The notes below the pieces were generated by a model. That model saw nothing but the letters and a program-made list of their open reading frames with translations, did no database searches and was not told the origin of the DNA. The translations under genes were made by a program, and so were the position numbers. This document shows positions 9,157 to 20,888 of a DNA stretch of 64,000 bases, piece by piece (position 1 is the first letter of the stretch; the number at the start of each line of letters is the position of its first letter). Source of the DNA: Cheiracanthium punctorium (lineage: Eukaryota; Arthropoda; Arachnida; Araneae; Cheiracanthiidae); the NCBI GenBank assembly GCA_038373885.1, contig JAWZYV010012351.1, positions 248,001 through 312,000 on the forward strand. Reading direction: 5' to 3'.

Positions 9157-12003
9157 CAGCGTTGCCAGGTTTGGCTAATATTAGCCAATTTGGCTATTTT
9201 TGATCACGCTTGGCTAGAAAATTTATAAGGAAATTAGCCAACCCGGTTTTGGCTAATTTTTGGCTATTTTTATCGAGGTTGCAAGACATTGGCTATTATC
9301 TACTTTGGTTATTTTTTTTAGCATTTTTGACTCGATAAGTTTTTGGCAGAAATTTTCAATTCAAACTTTTCAGCCTTAGCAGGAAAGAAAATCAGTTAGC
9401 ACAACCAACTCCAACACTGACACTGAGAGAAAGGCAGTGGCGTAGCGTAGGTTTTTCCCGCTCGAGGTAAATGCCAAATATGCCTCTTTCCACGCAGTGG
9501 TGGGAAAAACGACTTTTTTTTTTTTTGTTGTTGTGAGCTACAACTTCTGCTACTTTTCGAAAAATGTATATAACTACAAATACAACTACTTTTTGATGTG
9601 GTTAGTTACAACTACTTTTGAAATGGAGTCATGATGTGTATTGCGTATACTTTTAGATTTTATTATTTATTTTTAATAATTATATATATATATGTGTATA
9701 TTTAAAAGAAACATTTATACATACCGTGTTTACTGGCGTAATAGTTGCCCTCCCATAATCGTCGCATCCCCGTTTTGAAGAAGAAATAGCTTTAGAGTTA
9801 CAATATTATGTAGTAGATTCTCCCCGCATAATAGTCGCTCCTAGACTTTCACCATGAAAAATTTGCCCCAAAATATGTGCGACTACTACACGAGTAAACA
9901 AGTTGTATATGTATATCGTAACCAGCAAATTCATGAAACAAACGGCAATATTACCAACTGCAATACTCCACAGAACTGAAAATCACCATAGTCAATTACA
10001 TGATATAAGCAAGATAATGAAGATCATCCATCATTTTTGAAGTGCGAAAAACACAAAAAAGGGATAGAATAGAATTTATTTATTTAATACAAATATAAAT
10101 AAATTATTGTATATTTTATCTTTTATTGAAAAGATTAAAACTATATGTTAATGAGAAAAATACTTCTAAAAATTATCGTTAATGAGAAATAAAAGTAAAA
10201 CTTCTTTAATTTAATCTAAAATTTTATTATCTTAGTTTTCCACATGGCAAAATCTTTAATAATACTATCATCAATATAAATTGCATCAGTTATTTTATGC
10301 TCTGTATCCAGATTGGTTAATCTTAGAGTACTCATTGTGGATCGTAAGTATTTTTTCTTTTAAACTTAAGTTTGAAGAAGTTTATCTCACGTCACGGTTG
10401 GCAATGCTTATAGCTATCGCAAGAAATAAAGATAATTTCAAGAGCTTAAATTGCATAATGAATTTTAAGAAATCGTATGGACTTGAATTCATTACATCAT
10501 TTTCATTCCCCGTAGCAAAGAATTATTCAAAGAATCTTCGAATTTTACAGGCGTGGACAACAGAATTTTCTTAATCTAGTATCATAAATTCTCTATTATT
10601 ATAATTCATTTTTGTGTTCTATATTGTAAAACTAAAAATATTGAACAAAACATCTAATAACTTAAAATAGTTCTCTGAAGTTTTCTACAAATTTCAAATT
10701 GAGAACGAAACTGGGGAATTACATAAAATGTTATTTACAGAAAAAAGGGGAGGACTAGGGTACTTGGTGCTATCTCTGCAAACGTAAAAAGGCGCTCCCC
10801 TTTACTTTCGCCCAAAGAAAATCCTTTCGCAGACGGCGCCCCGATGCAATGGTTACCTTGCTTACGGTATCAGTCCGTCCCTGCTTTACAGACGAAAACG
10901 AAACCATAATAGCCCTAATGTATATCCAGCGTTAATATAAAAAGAAAATGACGAAGATAATTTTAAAATAGAAACGCAGGTGCTAGGTAAAATGACAGGG
11001 GAACAAAAAGTCATAAGTTTTGATAGCCGAAATAAGAAAAACATGATAATATAAACAAAAGCGGAAATAGTTTTATTTAAAAAATTGCTTGAATTTATGT
11101 TTGTCCGATAATAAGTAGATTTAATCTCTTAACCCTCTCGTCACCGAATTATAAAATATCAGAGAAAAAAATTCCTGACCAATGCAATTTACTTTGGGAA
11201 ATTGCACAATGCCCCTCTCTTGTCTTTATATTTGCATATTTTGTACAACTTCTTGAAATCAATTTTAACTGAGCTATACAGGATTAAGCTTTCATCAATT
11301 GAGAAACAGAAGCAGTCACACTTTCTGATAGAATTAACTAACTGTTCTTGAAAATACGGTCCAAAGCTATAAGTTACCAAGTAAGCTAATTTGTCTTTTA
11401 CTCTTCCCTCACGATGGATGAGCCCCCATTTTCCCATCCTTATACAAACACATCGCTTGATGCTTTCGCGGTCCCAAAAATGCGTTGCAGTTGCTTCCGG
11501 TTTCAGTCTGACAATTAGTGAGAAAGGGTTAAAAAAAAAAAAAGATCCCATTATCCAATTTCCCGTTTTTTTCCAGACTTTCCGGACCCATTTTCCAATT
11601 TCCCGGCTTTTTCCAGACTTTCCGGAGCGGTAGACACCCTGTTATTGTATTGTATGAGAGATTCTTGAGTAATTAATAGGTACCTGTTTTGCTCGTTTGC
11701 CTTACCGCATGACCGATTTTGTTTTTATTTGAGGGTTGAGCATGTGCGGAATTCAAGAGCAGAAAATATAAGTTTCTCTTTAAATTTTTAAACAATTGTT
11801 TTAAATCAATAGATTTTGAGAGAAAGTCGCCTCTCCCCTCCTCTTATGTAAAAAAAAACTCATCATACTCTATTCTAATTTCATTTTCAGCAAAGCTTTA
11901 TTAAAAATCCGAAAGATGGCGCTGCAATCGCCTGTTTGGCTATTTTTGGCTAATTTTCAGAAGCCGTTTGGCTATTTTCGTAGATTTTGATCTGGCAACC
12001 CTG
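9157..12003. mobile_element. hAT-like element (inner), nested
   Basis: Ends CAGCGTTGCCAG and CTGGCAACCCTG, flanked by a perfect 8-bp duplication CGCCGGAT (9149-9156 and 12004-12011). The first ~150 bp and last ~80 bp carry many TTGGCTA / TAGCCAA subterminal repeats, as expected of transposase binding sites in hAT elements. 2.85 kb, but no transposase can be read; frames at 10281-10574 (+) and 11189-11551 (-) are unrecognised. It carries a smaller MITE (9722-9905). A 'gacaccctg' phrase near 11634 resembles another element's terminus. Confidence 0.82.
9722..9905. mobile_element. Small TIR element (pogo/Tigger-like MITE), third level of nesting
   Basis: Left end taccgtgtttactggcgtaatagt mirrors the right end (reverse complement tacaacttgtttactcgtgtagtagtcgcac) imperfectly. 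The TA-flanked, 'spaced TTTACT' style resembles Tc1/pogo-type MITEs. No coding capacity. Confidence 0.5.
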
Positions 12004-12239
12004 CGCCGGATTCATCGGTCTTGTCGTAAGGTAAACGAACTCGCGCGCGCGTAATTTGAATGAAATGGCGCGTAACTTTTTCTATTTGTATTTGTTTTTT
12101 ATTTATTTTACTAAAACCGAAAATACCGAATATCCCGGTTTTTGTGAAATGAATACCGGTATTAATTAGACCTAAATTTGGCCCGGTATTCCGGTATTTT
12201 CGAAATTCGGTATCCCGGTATGCGACCCCTACTCTCGCA

Positions 12240-14719
12240 TTTATATTTATGGCAGAAATGGAGTGGAGATAAAATAAAAAGCGAAGAATTAAAAGCATTG
12301 ACTTATTCCTATACCAATCGTTAAATAATGCATAGTTACTTCCCTAGTGAGTCATCACCCAAGCATTATTAGATGCGTTTCTCAACTCAACTCTCTCATC
12401 TGAATGATCCCCAAGAAAAATATGAAATTAGTATTTTTCAGAATCAAATTTTCTTCTGGTCAGATTTACAAATTAATCAGTTCTTTGAAGTGGGAATATG
12501 GGTTTTTCCTTGTTGAAGAGAGAATCAATCTATGCAACATTGAAAGCAAGAATTGTGCCTATTTTGGAACATATTTCATTAAGCAAAGTTGCTAAACAAT
12601 ATGCTAGATATGTTTTAGACCCTTTGGCTCTCGTTAATGGTACCTGTTCCTACCCTTAGTGACCTCACAGTTTTTTGCTTTACTGGTTTCTTTTATTGTT
12701 TCAATTTTAAAAATTTTGTATTTTATTTTTAAAAGCTAAGTGGGCTCTTTCTTTTCTTAAAAATTAAATGAGTACTTTTTTACTAAATCAATAATGTAAT
12801 ATTGCATACTTATCATACATTTGCACCTGTTCCCTAATCTTAATCATTAAAACTTATTCTTTTTAACTATCCTAATTTTTGCAATCACAAAATAGAGTAG
12901 AGGAGTGAGAAAAAAAATTGAAAGACCAAGACCTTGAGTAAACTGAATAAATTCTGAAGTAAAGCAGTATAATTTTACTTTAAAAAAGAGCAGCAAACCC
13001 TTTCAGATTACAAGTCTGTTTCTGTATCATTGATTTAGAGTTAATACATGCATCCAAATGTCCTCTGCTACCTTTTATTTGCAGTCAAGAATAGGAGGCA
13101 AGGTTTAAACTAAATTCAAAATTCTCTAGCAAATAAGCTGAAGTGAGAAGGAAAGGGGAGAGGATTAAAAAAAAAAAAAGCCCAAGCAAAATTAGTAGGT
13201 TATTGAAATCTGCATCACTGTATATTTCTCAATATCATGATAAGTTTAATTTTCATTTGACAACTTAATTTTTAAAATTAGCTGCCAACTTTTGTAAATT
13301 ATGGCTCATTTATAAACCAACTTCTAATGAAAATCTTGAATTATGACATAAAAAACTAATTTAAATAAGTACTATTTCCACAGAGAGGAAATTAATTCAA
13401 TTAATTTTACTCGAGATATAATAATGAAACTTCTACAATAAACGAGATCCTGCATTGTTAAAAGACTATGTTCTTGGAATAAATAAAAATTGTAAATCAA
13501 GTCTAATGAAGTCTTCCCCCACTTTTGCAAGCACCTAAAATCTTTCTAGGAAAGGCTTAGCCTCCGTCACGTTATGCCAATGGTATTTATACATAATATG
13601 GTTTTTATTGTTGTAATACAAGCATCATTTTACTGATAAAATTATATTTCAGTACAAATTTAAAAAAAAAGTTTATCTGACATAGGTTTACCATTTATTA
13701 CAGAGTCAAGTACTGCTTATGAAGAGACATTCTAAAGAATTTTTTTTTTTTTATGTGTCTGATATAGTTGCTAATATTAATGTACCAAAATCAAATGATT
13801 TTTTGGCACTGCTGTCTAATAAGATATAACAAGAGGTTCTGTACATTTGAAAATCTACTTGATTTGGTAGTAGTGATTCGACAATTTTACGCACAAAATA
13901 TCCTACAAAAAAAATTTTTAATGTGATTTTATTCATTAAAATATTTTTTTTAGCTTATGCAGTACACAGAATTTGAAGTAGGGCATGCAGTCCTGATGCC
14001 ACAGGAACTAGCCCCATGGGATTAGGACAGCAATCCCGCAGGATTGAAACGGAGAAATAAATTAGTTTTATTATTATTTCATGCCACCTCCCCGATCATC
14101 AATTAACCAAAAATTGTTGCATATGTATGTATCTTATCTCACAATACACGGATTAATAAAATTTTAAAGTCTAATAATCCTCCAATGGAAGTCTGGATCA
14201 AATATTGTAATCTAAATTTTTCAAACTTCCCAATCTCCAAATGAACAGAAATACATATTTCATGCTATTTATCTCTTTGCAAACAATAGAAAAATCAATA
14301 ATAAAAAGTTTTCCTTTTAATAGTTTTTTTTTTTTTTTTATATAATTCACGCTTTTAAACTATTTTACTAAAAAGACTAGGAAGACGAGATCTTACTTTT
14401 TCCTATTTTTCTCTGTTTAAATGAATTCTTAGCTGAATGAAATGCCAATCCCATGTAATTGCAGAATCCCGCAGGATCAATAAGTCTCAATCCCAAAATC
14501 CCACAAAATGAAAATCAAAATGTGGGATTTCATTCCCTAATTTCAAGTTTAGCTCTATGGCCGAATATTTTACACACTGTACATGAAATTATCTTTTGAG
14601 GGTAATTTATTCTTCAAATTAAAACAAAAAGATCCATTGAGTATTCAAGGATATGTGAAACAAATGATCTGTTTCATATCGGTACCCCTGGATATAAAAA
14701 GAAGTAATCCATTTTTACT
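12240..14719. other. Intergenic, AT-rich
   Basis: About 2.5 kb between the hAT nest and the tandem array. Around 13680-13750 a phrase resembles the foldback family at 50857-51252. Around 13970-14530 there are 'aatcccgcaggat' phrases in two places (14030 and 14465), perhaps the ends of an old element. No gene supported. Confidence 0.4.
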
Positions 14720-15041
14720 TCCTTGTATGGAGTATAAGGAAGTAATGTGATCCTGAAACTTTTGGGGGGCCAAATGTCGACAAAAAAAAAAAAAAAAACA
14801 AAAAAAAAAAGATTTCGAGTACCGCTAAATTTACTTTTAAGATTTTTTTCAATGCATTTCATTGTAAGCTAGCATGCACGATCATATAAATCTGCCTGCA
14901 ACTCATTTTGACCAGCGGAGAGTCTATTTTGGCCACTTTTTCTATGCCGTCTGTACGTACGTAACTCACATATCTCAAAAACTATTGGTCATAGAATGTT
15001 GAAACTTTATATTTAGGATTGTTCTAAGATCTAGTTGTGCA

Positions 15042-15320
15042 CAGGCGCGGATCCAAGGGGAGGGCGGTGGGGGCGACCGCCCCCTCCTGGGAGAAGTATA
15101 ATGAAAAGTATGTAGCCTTTTTCTAAGGGGTGTATTACGGGTACTACTCCGTCTTTTTTAATCATCACTCATATATAGATTTTATCAATAAAATTATTAA
15201 TTACATTAATTGGTATAATTGATTATATTAATTAATTATAAAATGATTTTGCGCATTCTATACCGCCTGTTTCAGGTACAAAATCGCAGCCTCCTTGAGT
15301 AATTTCTGGATCCGCCCCTG
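15042..15320. mobile_element. hAT MITE with 8-bp duplication
   Basis: Ends CAGGCGCGGATCCA and TGGATCCGCCCCTG; perfect duplication GTTGTGCA at 15034-15041 and 15321-15328. Inserted into the 'ctagttgtgca' phrase of the first unit of the surrounding tandem array. 279 bp, no coding capacity. Confidence 0.92.
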
Positions 15321-15845
15321 GTTGTGCACCTCCCTTTTTGGTCTCAATTGAATAAATAGTTTATGTACAGGACTGCCCAAAAGATTCGAAATACATTACG
15401 CTCTATGGGCCGAAATTCATTAAACTCGCATATCTCAAAAACTATTAGGCGTAGAATGTCGAAACTTCATATTTACGATTGTTGTAACATCTAGTTGTGC
15501 ACCTCCCCTTTCGGTTCCATTCGACTGGACAGTTTATCTACAGGACTGCCCAAGAGATTCTAAATACATTACGCTCTATGGGCCGAAATTTATTAAAGCG
15601 TATTTTAGAGGTATTGGACTATTTTAAACGACTCAGAAGTGATATGTGCTGTTAAGAGTTACAAAATTAATTTCTTCATTCAAAAAAGTGTCTATCATTC
15701 ATATTCTGCTACAGGAACACTCGAAAGATTTCCAATACATTACGGTCAATGTCAATTTTAGGGGCATTCATCCATTTCAAGCAGAATACCGTCCTACCAT
15801 ATAAATTAGGTAATGGTCCGACCACGGTTTGGCGTGCACCCCACG

Positions 15846-15875
15846 CCAAAAGTCGCCAAGCTTGGCGACTTTTGG
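15846..15875. repeat. 30-bp perfect palindrome, CGCCAAGCTTGGCG core
   Basis: CCAAAAGTCGCCAAG followed directly by CTTGGCGACTTTTGG. It sits in the tandem array and contains the TTGGCGA motif on both strands. Confidence 0.92.
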
Positions 15876-16770
15876 TGTACATGTATATGTATTTAACTCT
15901 CAAATCTCAAAAACTATTAGTCATAGAATGTTGAAATTTCATATATAAGATTGTTGTAACATCTAGTTGTGCATGTCGATTTTTGGTTCCAATCTACTGC
16001 AGAGTTTACTTACAGGACCACCGAAAAGAATTTCAATACTTTAATGTTTATGTACGTCTTCAATATAATACAATTGTAGAGAGTCATTGTTTGATCCATG
16101 CCCAAAATCTCGCCATCTGTCGTCGAGCTTGGCGAGTTTTACCAAAATATTGCCAAATTTGGCGATAGTCAGTCATCTGGCCCATGTGTAAAATATCGCC
16201 ATTTTTCATCATCCTTGGCGAGTTTTGGCGATAGTCAGTCATTGTTTGGTTCATGCTTAAAAGCTTGCCATATGTCGTCGACCTTGGCGAGTTTCGACGA
16301 AATATCACGAAATTTGTCGGCAAAAATTATTTTGTATAACTCTAAAACTTTAACCAGTAGAATTCTAAACTTTTGTATTTAGAACTTTTGTAATATCTAA
16401 CTGTTTTCAATATCTTTTTTGATTGCAATCGACTGGGAATTTATTTACAAGGTCAGCCAAATGACTTTAAATACATTAAGGTGTATGGATGCATTCAATT
16501 CATTGAAAGTCTGTGGTCAATGATTACTTTGGCTATCCACAAAATCTGGCAAACTATCTCAAGCTTGTCGGCTTTTGATGAAATGTCGCCAAATAAAGTG
16601 TCAGAAGGAAATCTTTCAAACTGAACTCAGCTTGGCGATATCGGAATATTTGGGTAGAAATCGCTAAACCTTACTCTTACTGATATTTTATCTCTTTCAA
16701 ACAAAATAAGTTTAGATGAAGTGCATAGAAAATATTTTTAATTTAATAGACGTACAAGGAAGTCATGTGT

Positions 16771-18023
16771 TGTCCACATCAGATTTTTTTATATATGCGG
16801 ATCTAGCTTTTCATCTATCTGGTCATGACTGAAAACAAACTTGCTTACTGACTGAAAAAAGGTAAACATAAAACCTGACAGGAAAGTGCAAGAATAAAGC
16901 TGAAACAAATGCCAAAATTAGGATAGTTAAAATGGAAAATGTTTAAGATTTAACACGTTTATGATTTAACATAAGAGAGGTAACCAAAAAAACGAAAGCA
17001 TGCATAAGAATAGTTTACATAAAAAAAAATTAGTTAATTATTTTATAAATATTAAACAAAATACAACATTAATTTAAATATGGATTTAAACATCAGTATG
17101 GAAGGGCAAGTTCCTATAGTCATAACCAAGACTGGGTTAGAAATCGATAAATATTACAATATCAATTTAGCACCATAGTTCCATTAATCCAATTTTCAGC
17201 AATATCTTAATTTTGAAAAAGCTCAACATTTCTCTGATAATAGATAGCAGCACCAATGATTTTCACCATGTGTAGTAAAAAACAGGTATGGGCCAATTGA
17301 AAGAATTGCCCTCTACTAGACTATAGCCGATAGTGTTTGTGACAGTTAGCTGGGCTCAATTCAAAGAATCTCCAATGACTTGTAATGCTACATAGCAATA
17401 GGAGTGACAGAAGATTGTGCAAATAGGTGAACAATAAAGCACAACATCTCGTTTTTAAGCAAGAGAGTAATTTGCCTTTCCAATTTTTTAATATGATTTT
17501 TCAGCTAGGCATCTGCCTTACTGAAAGTAGGAAAGTAGAACTAGCTGACAAGGCTGTGCTTTACGGGATGATAGCTTTGTGGTGACCTTTCTAATACGCA
17601 GAACAGATTAGTGTTCATTACCTTAGGTTTTATATTTTGTGGATTAGCTCAAAAATTAGACATGATTCGCTTGTTGGGAGAGACTACACATATTTTTTAA
17701 CTAATAACTGATGAAAAACTCATTCTTTAGTTTGACTTATTATTTATTTAGTTTAGTGTAATCATTATAAAAAATATACATACATGTAAGGGAAACCAGT
17801 TGGGACACTCGTTTTGAGCCCTCTCTCTCTCTTAATTTAGAAGAAGTTGTGGTGGGTGTTTTGCATTGAGATATGACCGGCCGCTCATTGGTATGGTAGT
17901 CTGGCCAGGGCTTCACAATAGTCTTCAGCAGGACCGTCGACTATTAATTAAATACTCTTGGTTTAGAACATTATTTTAACAGCTCTTCCCACACATCTAT
18001 GTAGTAACAGATGATGTCACTCT
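16771..18023. other. Intergenic, nothing recognised
   Basis: AT-rich, no open frame or repeat end that I can support. Confidence 0.4.
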
Positions 18024-18031
18024 CTCTACAG

Positions 18032-18355
18032 CAGCAGTTCCCGACCTTTTAACATCGTGCCCCCCCTCCCCCAACAAAGGCTAACTTATGCTGGTGCTCC
18101 CCTCCCTCACATTCTTCAGTATATATTCAGTTTTTTTATTCTTCAAAATGGACATTTAATATCCTGTTTTACAAAATAAAGCTATCAGTAAAGTTTGAAT
18201 AAACATTTTAAATGAAAATGTGTATGTTTTTGAGTAAAACTAATAAGATGATTTTTAAAACATACATTATCACTTGCTCTAAGTCTATTTTTCTCCTGCC
18301 TCCTGCAAATGCTGTGTGCCCCCAGGAGGCATGCCCCACTGGTTGGGAAAGACTG
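18032..18355. mobile_element. hAT MITE, family 'GGTTCCCAACC', copy 1
   Basis: Ends CAGCAGTTCCCGACC and GGTTGGGAAAGACTG, flanked by a perfect 8-bp duplication CTCTACAG (18024-18031, 18356-18363). 324 bp. The same internal sequence ('gctaacttatgctgg', 'attcagttttt', 'atgccccac') occurs at 45064-45386 and 49192-49485. The open frame at 18185-18391 is inside this element. Confidence 0.95.
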
Positions 18356-18363
18356 CTCTACAG

Positions 18364-18794
18364 TATTTACACTTTTATTACCTAGGGGCACATAATTTAT
18401 ATGCTAATCACATGTTTCAGAAATATGTATTTATTGGCTATTGGAGTGCCAAGGTCTCATAGTCTATTGAAATTCTTGAGAGCTGTGCCAACTATGAGAT
18501 GGGAGAACAATAGTAGATAGATAAATTGCTTTATTAAATTTAGATGGTGAGACAAACTCTTTGTTTGCAAGTGAAAGCTGTTATGTCCCCTACAGAATTT
18601 TGATGGAATCTAACAAAAAATTTGAATTTTGCAAACCTACATTTTTAATAAAATAATTATAAAAACCTGGATTTTTAATTCATCTATCATTATTTAAGTT
18701 CTTATCTACTGTATGTATGCCCAATGATTTGCCTCCAGTGATTCTTACTGGATTTGAAATAAAAAATAATTAGTTTATGAGGTGTGCAAGTATT
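18364..18794. other. Intergenic, nothing recognised
   Basis: AT-rich stretch between a MITE and a Helitron end. Confidence 0.35.
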
Positions 18795-19376
18795 AGTGAT
18801 AAATGACTATTAGAACACAACAGGCAGAAGGAGAGAAACCTAGCTAAGTCCAATTCTCATGAACCTCTGTACGCTGGCAAGTCCACTGTTCATTTCCCTT
18901 TTTTTTTAATCATTGCAGCGGGAGGATTCACATTCCTTCCCTTTACAATCTCATACCGACGACTGGATTCTATTTGTTTTTAGTAGTTGCATAAGTATTA
19001 GCGATAGAAGACTGTTAGAACACAGACAGGTAGAAGGGGAGAAGCCTAGCCACGTCCAATTCACGGTAACCTCTGTAAGCTATCAGGTGCTGTGTTCTTT
19101 GTTGTTGCTGTTGCAGCAGGAAGTCCCATGTCCTTTTTTTTTTATCATTGTAGCGGTAGGATTCACATTCAAGCCTAGCCACGTCTAATTCTCAGTAACC
19201 TCTGTACGCTATCAGGTGCCTACTTCATTTTTTTGTTTCGTTGCAGCGGGAAGTCCCATGTCCTTTTTTTTATCATTGAAGCGTGAGGATTCACATTCCT
19301 TCCCTTTACAATCTATATGTAAGGTCAATGGGCATTTTCCTTCCATTGCACGGGCAATGCCAGGCCATGCTGCTAG
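18795..19376 (+). mobile_element. Helitron 3' end preceded by tandem repeats
   Basis: Three diverged tandem units (about 18795, 18991 and 19170) share 'ttagaacacagacagg', 'cctagccacgtccaatt', 'taacctctgtacgct' and 'ggattcacattcc'. The array ends in a hairpin CATTGC-acgg-GCAATG, then CCAGGCCATGCTG and CTAG at 19373-19376 followed by T, the layout of a Helitron 3' terminus. Its 5' end was not located, so the element's full length is unknown. Confidence 0.65.
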
Positions 19377-19800
19377 TTTATAAATAAGACTAACAAGAAA
19401 GCCAGGATTCAGTTTATTAGTAAGCATACACAGAAGTGTGTGTTTATAAAAAATGCACTTCTCTCTCTGTGTGTGTGAATACATATATGTATATATTATT
19501 TGTATACATATGTATACATATATGTATGTATATATCTCTCAAAACTGATGATTTCCTTAAATGTCAGTGCATTTCAAATGTCCATATTCTTAAAAACACA
19601 TAGGTGGCACCTTCTTCAGAAAATCCAAACATTTTCAATGAGCATTTGATTACTTTATAAAATGTGGTTAGTATCAAGTGAAAGGAAAATAAATGGTAAT
19701 AAAAATGTACCTGAAAGTATAACACGTTTGAAACATATAACTTGAAATTAGAAGTTTATTAGACAATTGGAATTTCATTACTAGGTATAGAAGTATGAAA
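19377..19800. other. Non-coding with simple repeats
   Basis: Contains TG and TATACATATG-type low-complexity sequence at about 19465-19535; otherwise featureless. Confidence 0.5.
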
Positions 19801-20640
19801 ATGGAATTTCTCTATAGATGGCACTAACCATCAGTTTAGTGACCACAAGACCACTTCAACTGCGCCATTATCTCCCTCTTAACAGCTCACGAAGATTTTC
19901 AACACACAACAACCCAAGTTCCATACACCGGTGTATCTTTGTATAACTTTAAACATCTTGAGTATTGTGCCTAGGAACTATGATTTGCAGACAGCATTGG
20001 TTTTCTGTTACTATTTGAAGAAAACAGCTGCAGAATTGCATCGAATGCTAGGCGAAGCTTGGTGAACATGCTCTTGGTAAAACACAGTGTTGCGAGTGGT
20101 TCAAAAAATTCAAAATCAAAAATTTTGATGCAAGAAACGAACAGCATGGAAGACCACTAAAATCTATTATGAGCTGCTAAAACCTGGTGAACTTTTAACA
20201 CTGATCGCTACCAACAGCAAATGATCAATTTAAATTGAGCATTATGTGAAAAACGACTGGAATATGGAAAAGGCAACACAAAGTCATTTTGCTCCATGAT
20301 AATGCCCCTTCACACACAGCAAAATAGGTTAGGGAAATGACAGGCTTTCAGTTGGGAAATACTAATGTACGAGTCTTATTCTCTAGACTTGGCTCCGTCC
20401 GATTATCATCTATTCGCATCACTGGAACATGCTCTCACTGAACAATACTTCAATGTGTATGAAAATGGCTCGATAAATGGTTCGCTTCAAAAGATCTGTC
20501 TTTTTGGCATGGAATTCATAAACTGCTGGAGAGGTGGGGGGAAATGTATAAATAGCAATGGGGGAGATTATTTTAAATAAAATATTTTTTATCATTTTCA
20601 AACAGACATATAATTTTTACAAAAAAATTCTGGTTTCATA
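19801..20640 (+). pseudogene. Mariner transposase relic with internal deletion
   Basis: The + strand reads LKKTAAELHRML and, after a frameshift, FKKFKIKNFDA-like and 'EQHGRPLKS' text of a mariner N-terminal DNA-binding region (20010-20165). It then jumps directly to the C-terminal part: WELLKPGE-like, LHDNAPSHTA-like, SLDLAPSDYHLFASLEHALTEQ (in pieces), and WHGIHKLLERW-like. The middle third of the gene is missing. Stops and frame shifts throughout. The catalytic signature phrases DNAP and DLAPSDYH can still be read. The 5' text 'atttctctatagatggcactaacc' matches what I recall of mariner flanks; the terminal repeats were not located. Confidence 0.85.
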
Positions 20641-20888
20641 CTGGTAATTCTGATACATGTAGGATTTATCTGTCCTGCAAAATGTATCTGGCTACAGGAA
20701 AACTCCTTATTCTATAGGTAAATTTTCAACAGCCTCAAAATTAGCATTAGTTTTTAATGTAAAAAAACTATGTAAACTATTTGATTGCATTAAACTCTAT
20801 GTCAGTGACAGTTTCCATATACCTAAAATCATGAGCTAAGTCAGTTTGACCATTGCAAAAACCCACATTTTAATACATTAAACATATG

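Larger units (their letters stand above)
8500..12231. mobile_element. hAT-like element (outer), interrupted
   Basis: Terminal inverted repeats TAGGGGTTGCAATACC and (reverse complement of the right end) TAGGGGTCGCATACC, flanked by a perfect 8-bp target duplication CTCTCGCA (8492-8499 and 12232-12239). Subterminal sequence at both ends is rich in CCGGTATT / AATACCGG repeats. Removing the inner insertion at 9157-12003 leaves about 877 bp without a transposase, so it is non-autonomous. It sits ~75 bp past the receptor gene's poly(A) signal. Confidence 0.88.
14720..16770. repeat. Diverged tandem array within a possible element
   Basis: At least four copies of a block beginning 'atctcaaaaactattggtc' (14975, 15428, 15904; weaker at 16337). 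Each continues through 'catagaatgttgaaac', 'catctagttgtgca', 'tacaggactgcc' and 'aatacattacg'. Units vary from ~170 to ~470 bp. The second half is dominated by TTGGCGA-containing phrases. Near both edges lie ACTTCCTTGTA (about 14718) and its complement TACAAGGAAGT (about 16753), which may be ends of one element. No protein can be read. Confidence 0.65.

Noticed and set aside
11189..11551. 120-codon - strand open frame
   Set aside because: Lies inside the nested hAT-like element, overlaps another frame on the + strand, and has no recognisable motif.
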